Shown: piece by piece, positions 4,965 through 5,048 of the stretch
Position numbering within the stretch: position 1 is the first letter of the stretch
Layout: every line of letters begins with the position of its first letter
From: Ruminococcus flavefaciens
Lineage (GTDB): Bacteria; Bacillota; Clostridia; Oscillospirales; Ruminococcaceae
Length of the DNA: 5,048 nucleotides
Assembly (NCBI GenBank): GCA_902796705.1
Contig: CADBQF010000316.1
Span: 1 to 5,048 of the forward strand
Direction of reading: 5' to 3'
Notes under the pieces: generated by a model
The model's database searches: none
What the model saw: only the letters and a program-made list of their open reading frames with translations
What the model was told of the DNA's origin: nothing
Made by a program: the position numbers and the translations under genes

Positions 4965-5048
4965 GCGGATATGGCGGAATAGGCAGACGCGCTGGCTTCA
5001 GGTGCCAGTCGGGGCAACTCGGTGCAGGTTCAACTCCTGTTATCCGCA
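4965..5048 (+). tRNA. tRNA-Leu, anticodon CAG
   Basis: An 84-nt class II tRNA that reads CUG leucine codons. The acceptor stem GCGGATA (4965-4971) pairs with TATCCGC (5041-5047), followed by discriminator A at 5048, the usual base for leucine tRNA. The D-stem is GCG/CGC (4974-4976, 4988-4990) and the loop contains AGGCAGA. The anticodon stem CTGGC/GCCAG (4992-4996, 5004-5008) encloses TTCAGGT with CAG at 4999-5001. A long variable arm follows (about 5009-5025), with CGGG pairing CTCG including one G-U. The T-stem is GCAGG/CCTGT around TTCAACT. The window ends at the discriminator base, so whether CCA is encoded and whether more tRNAs follow cannot be seen. Confidence 0.97.

Overview
The window looks like chromosome of a Gram-positive anaerobe of the class Clostridia, most likely an Oscillospiraceae/Ruminococcaceae or Lachnospiraceae relative. 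The pointers are a short-chain clostridial-type flavodoxin, DUF2325 and DUF3793 proteins, strong AAGGAGG-type ribosome binding sites, near-perfect TTGACA-17-TATAAT promoters with TGn extensions, and a two-gene ABC exporter of a kind common in gut Firmicutes. The genus is an inference; no marker gene fixes it.

Left half, minus strand (1-3007): a consensus promoter drives a MacB/LolD-type ABC ATPase (2238-2939). A large FtsX-like permease (1-2228) follows after a gap of about 9 nt, and its last C-terminal residues lie beyond the window edge. Together they would form a membrane exporter or mechanotransmission complex of unknown substrate.

Centre (2940-3553): a 614-nt AT-rich, gene-free divergent intergenic region, unusually rich in symmetric sequence. 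It holds both outward promoters, a related 18-bp TGTTA-N8-TAAC element just downstream of each -10 box, a DtxR/IdeR-like palindrome next to the first ribosome binding site of the right-hand operon, a 12-bp perfect inverted repeat 204 nt across, and a 171-bp nested imperfect palindrome. The right arm of that palindrome contains the -35 and -10 of the right-hand promoter.

Right half, plus strand (3437-4886): a tightly coupled three-gene operon encodes a DUF2325 protein (3554-3853), a DUF3793 protein (3840-4415, overlapping by 14 nt) and a flavodoxin (4415-4819, overlapping by 1 nt). A 14-bp hairpin lies just beyond it. Flavodoxin replaces ferredoxin when iron is scarce in many bacteria. With the DtxR-like box, this makes an iron- or metal-responsive redox operon the best working hypothesis. 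The two DUF proteins have no assigned function, and the cysteine-rich C-terminus of the DUF3793 protein suggests metal or thiol chemistry.

Right edge: a perfect extended promoter precedes a complete class II tRNA-Leu (anticodon CAG), whose discriminator base is the last base of the window.
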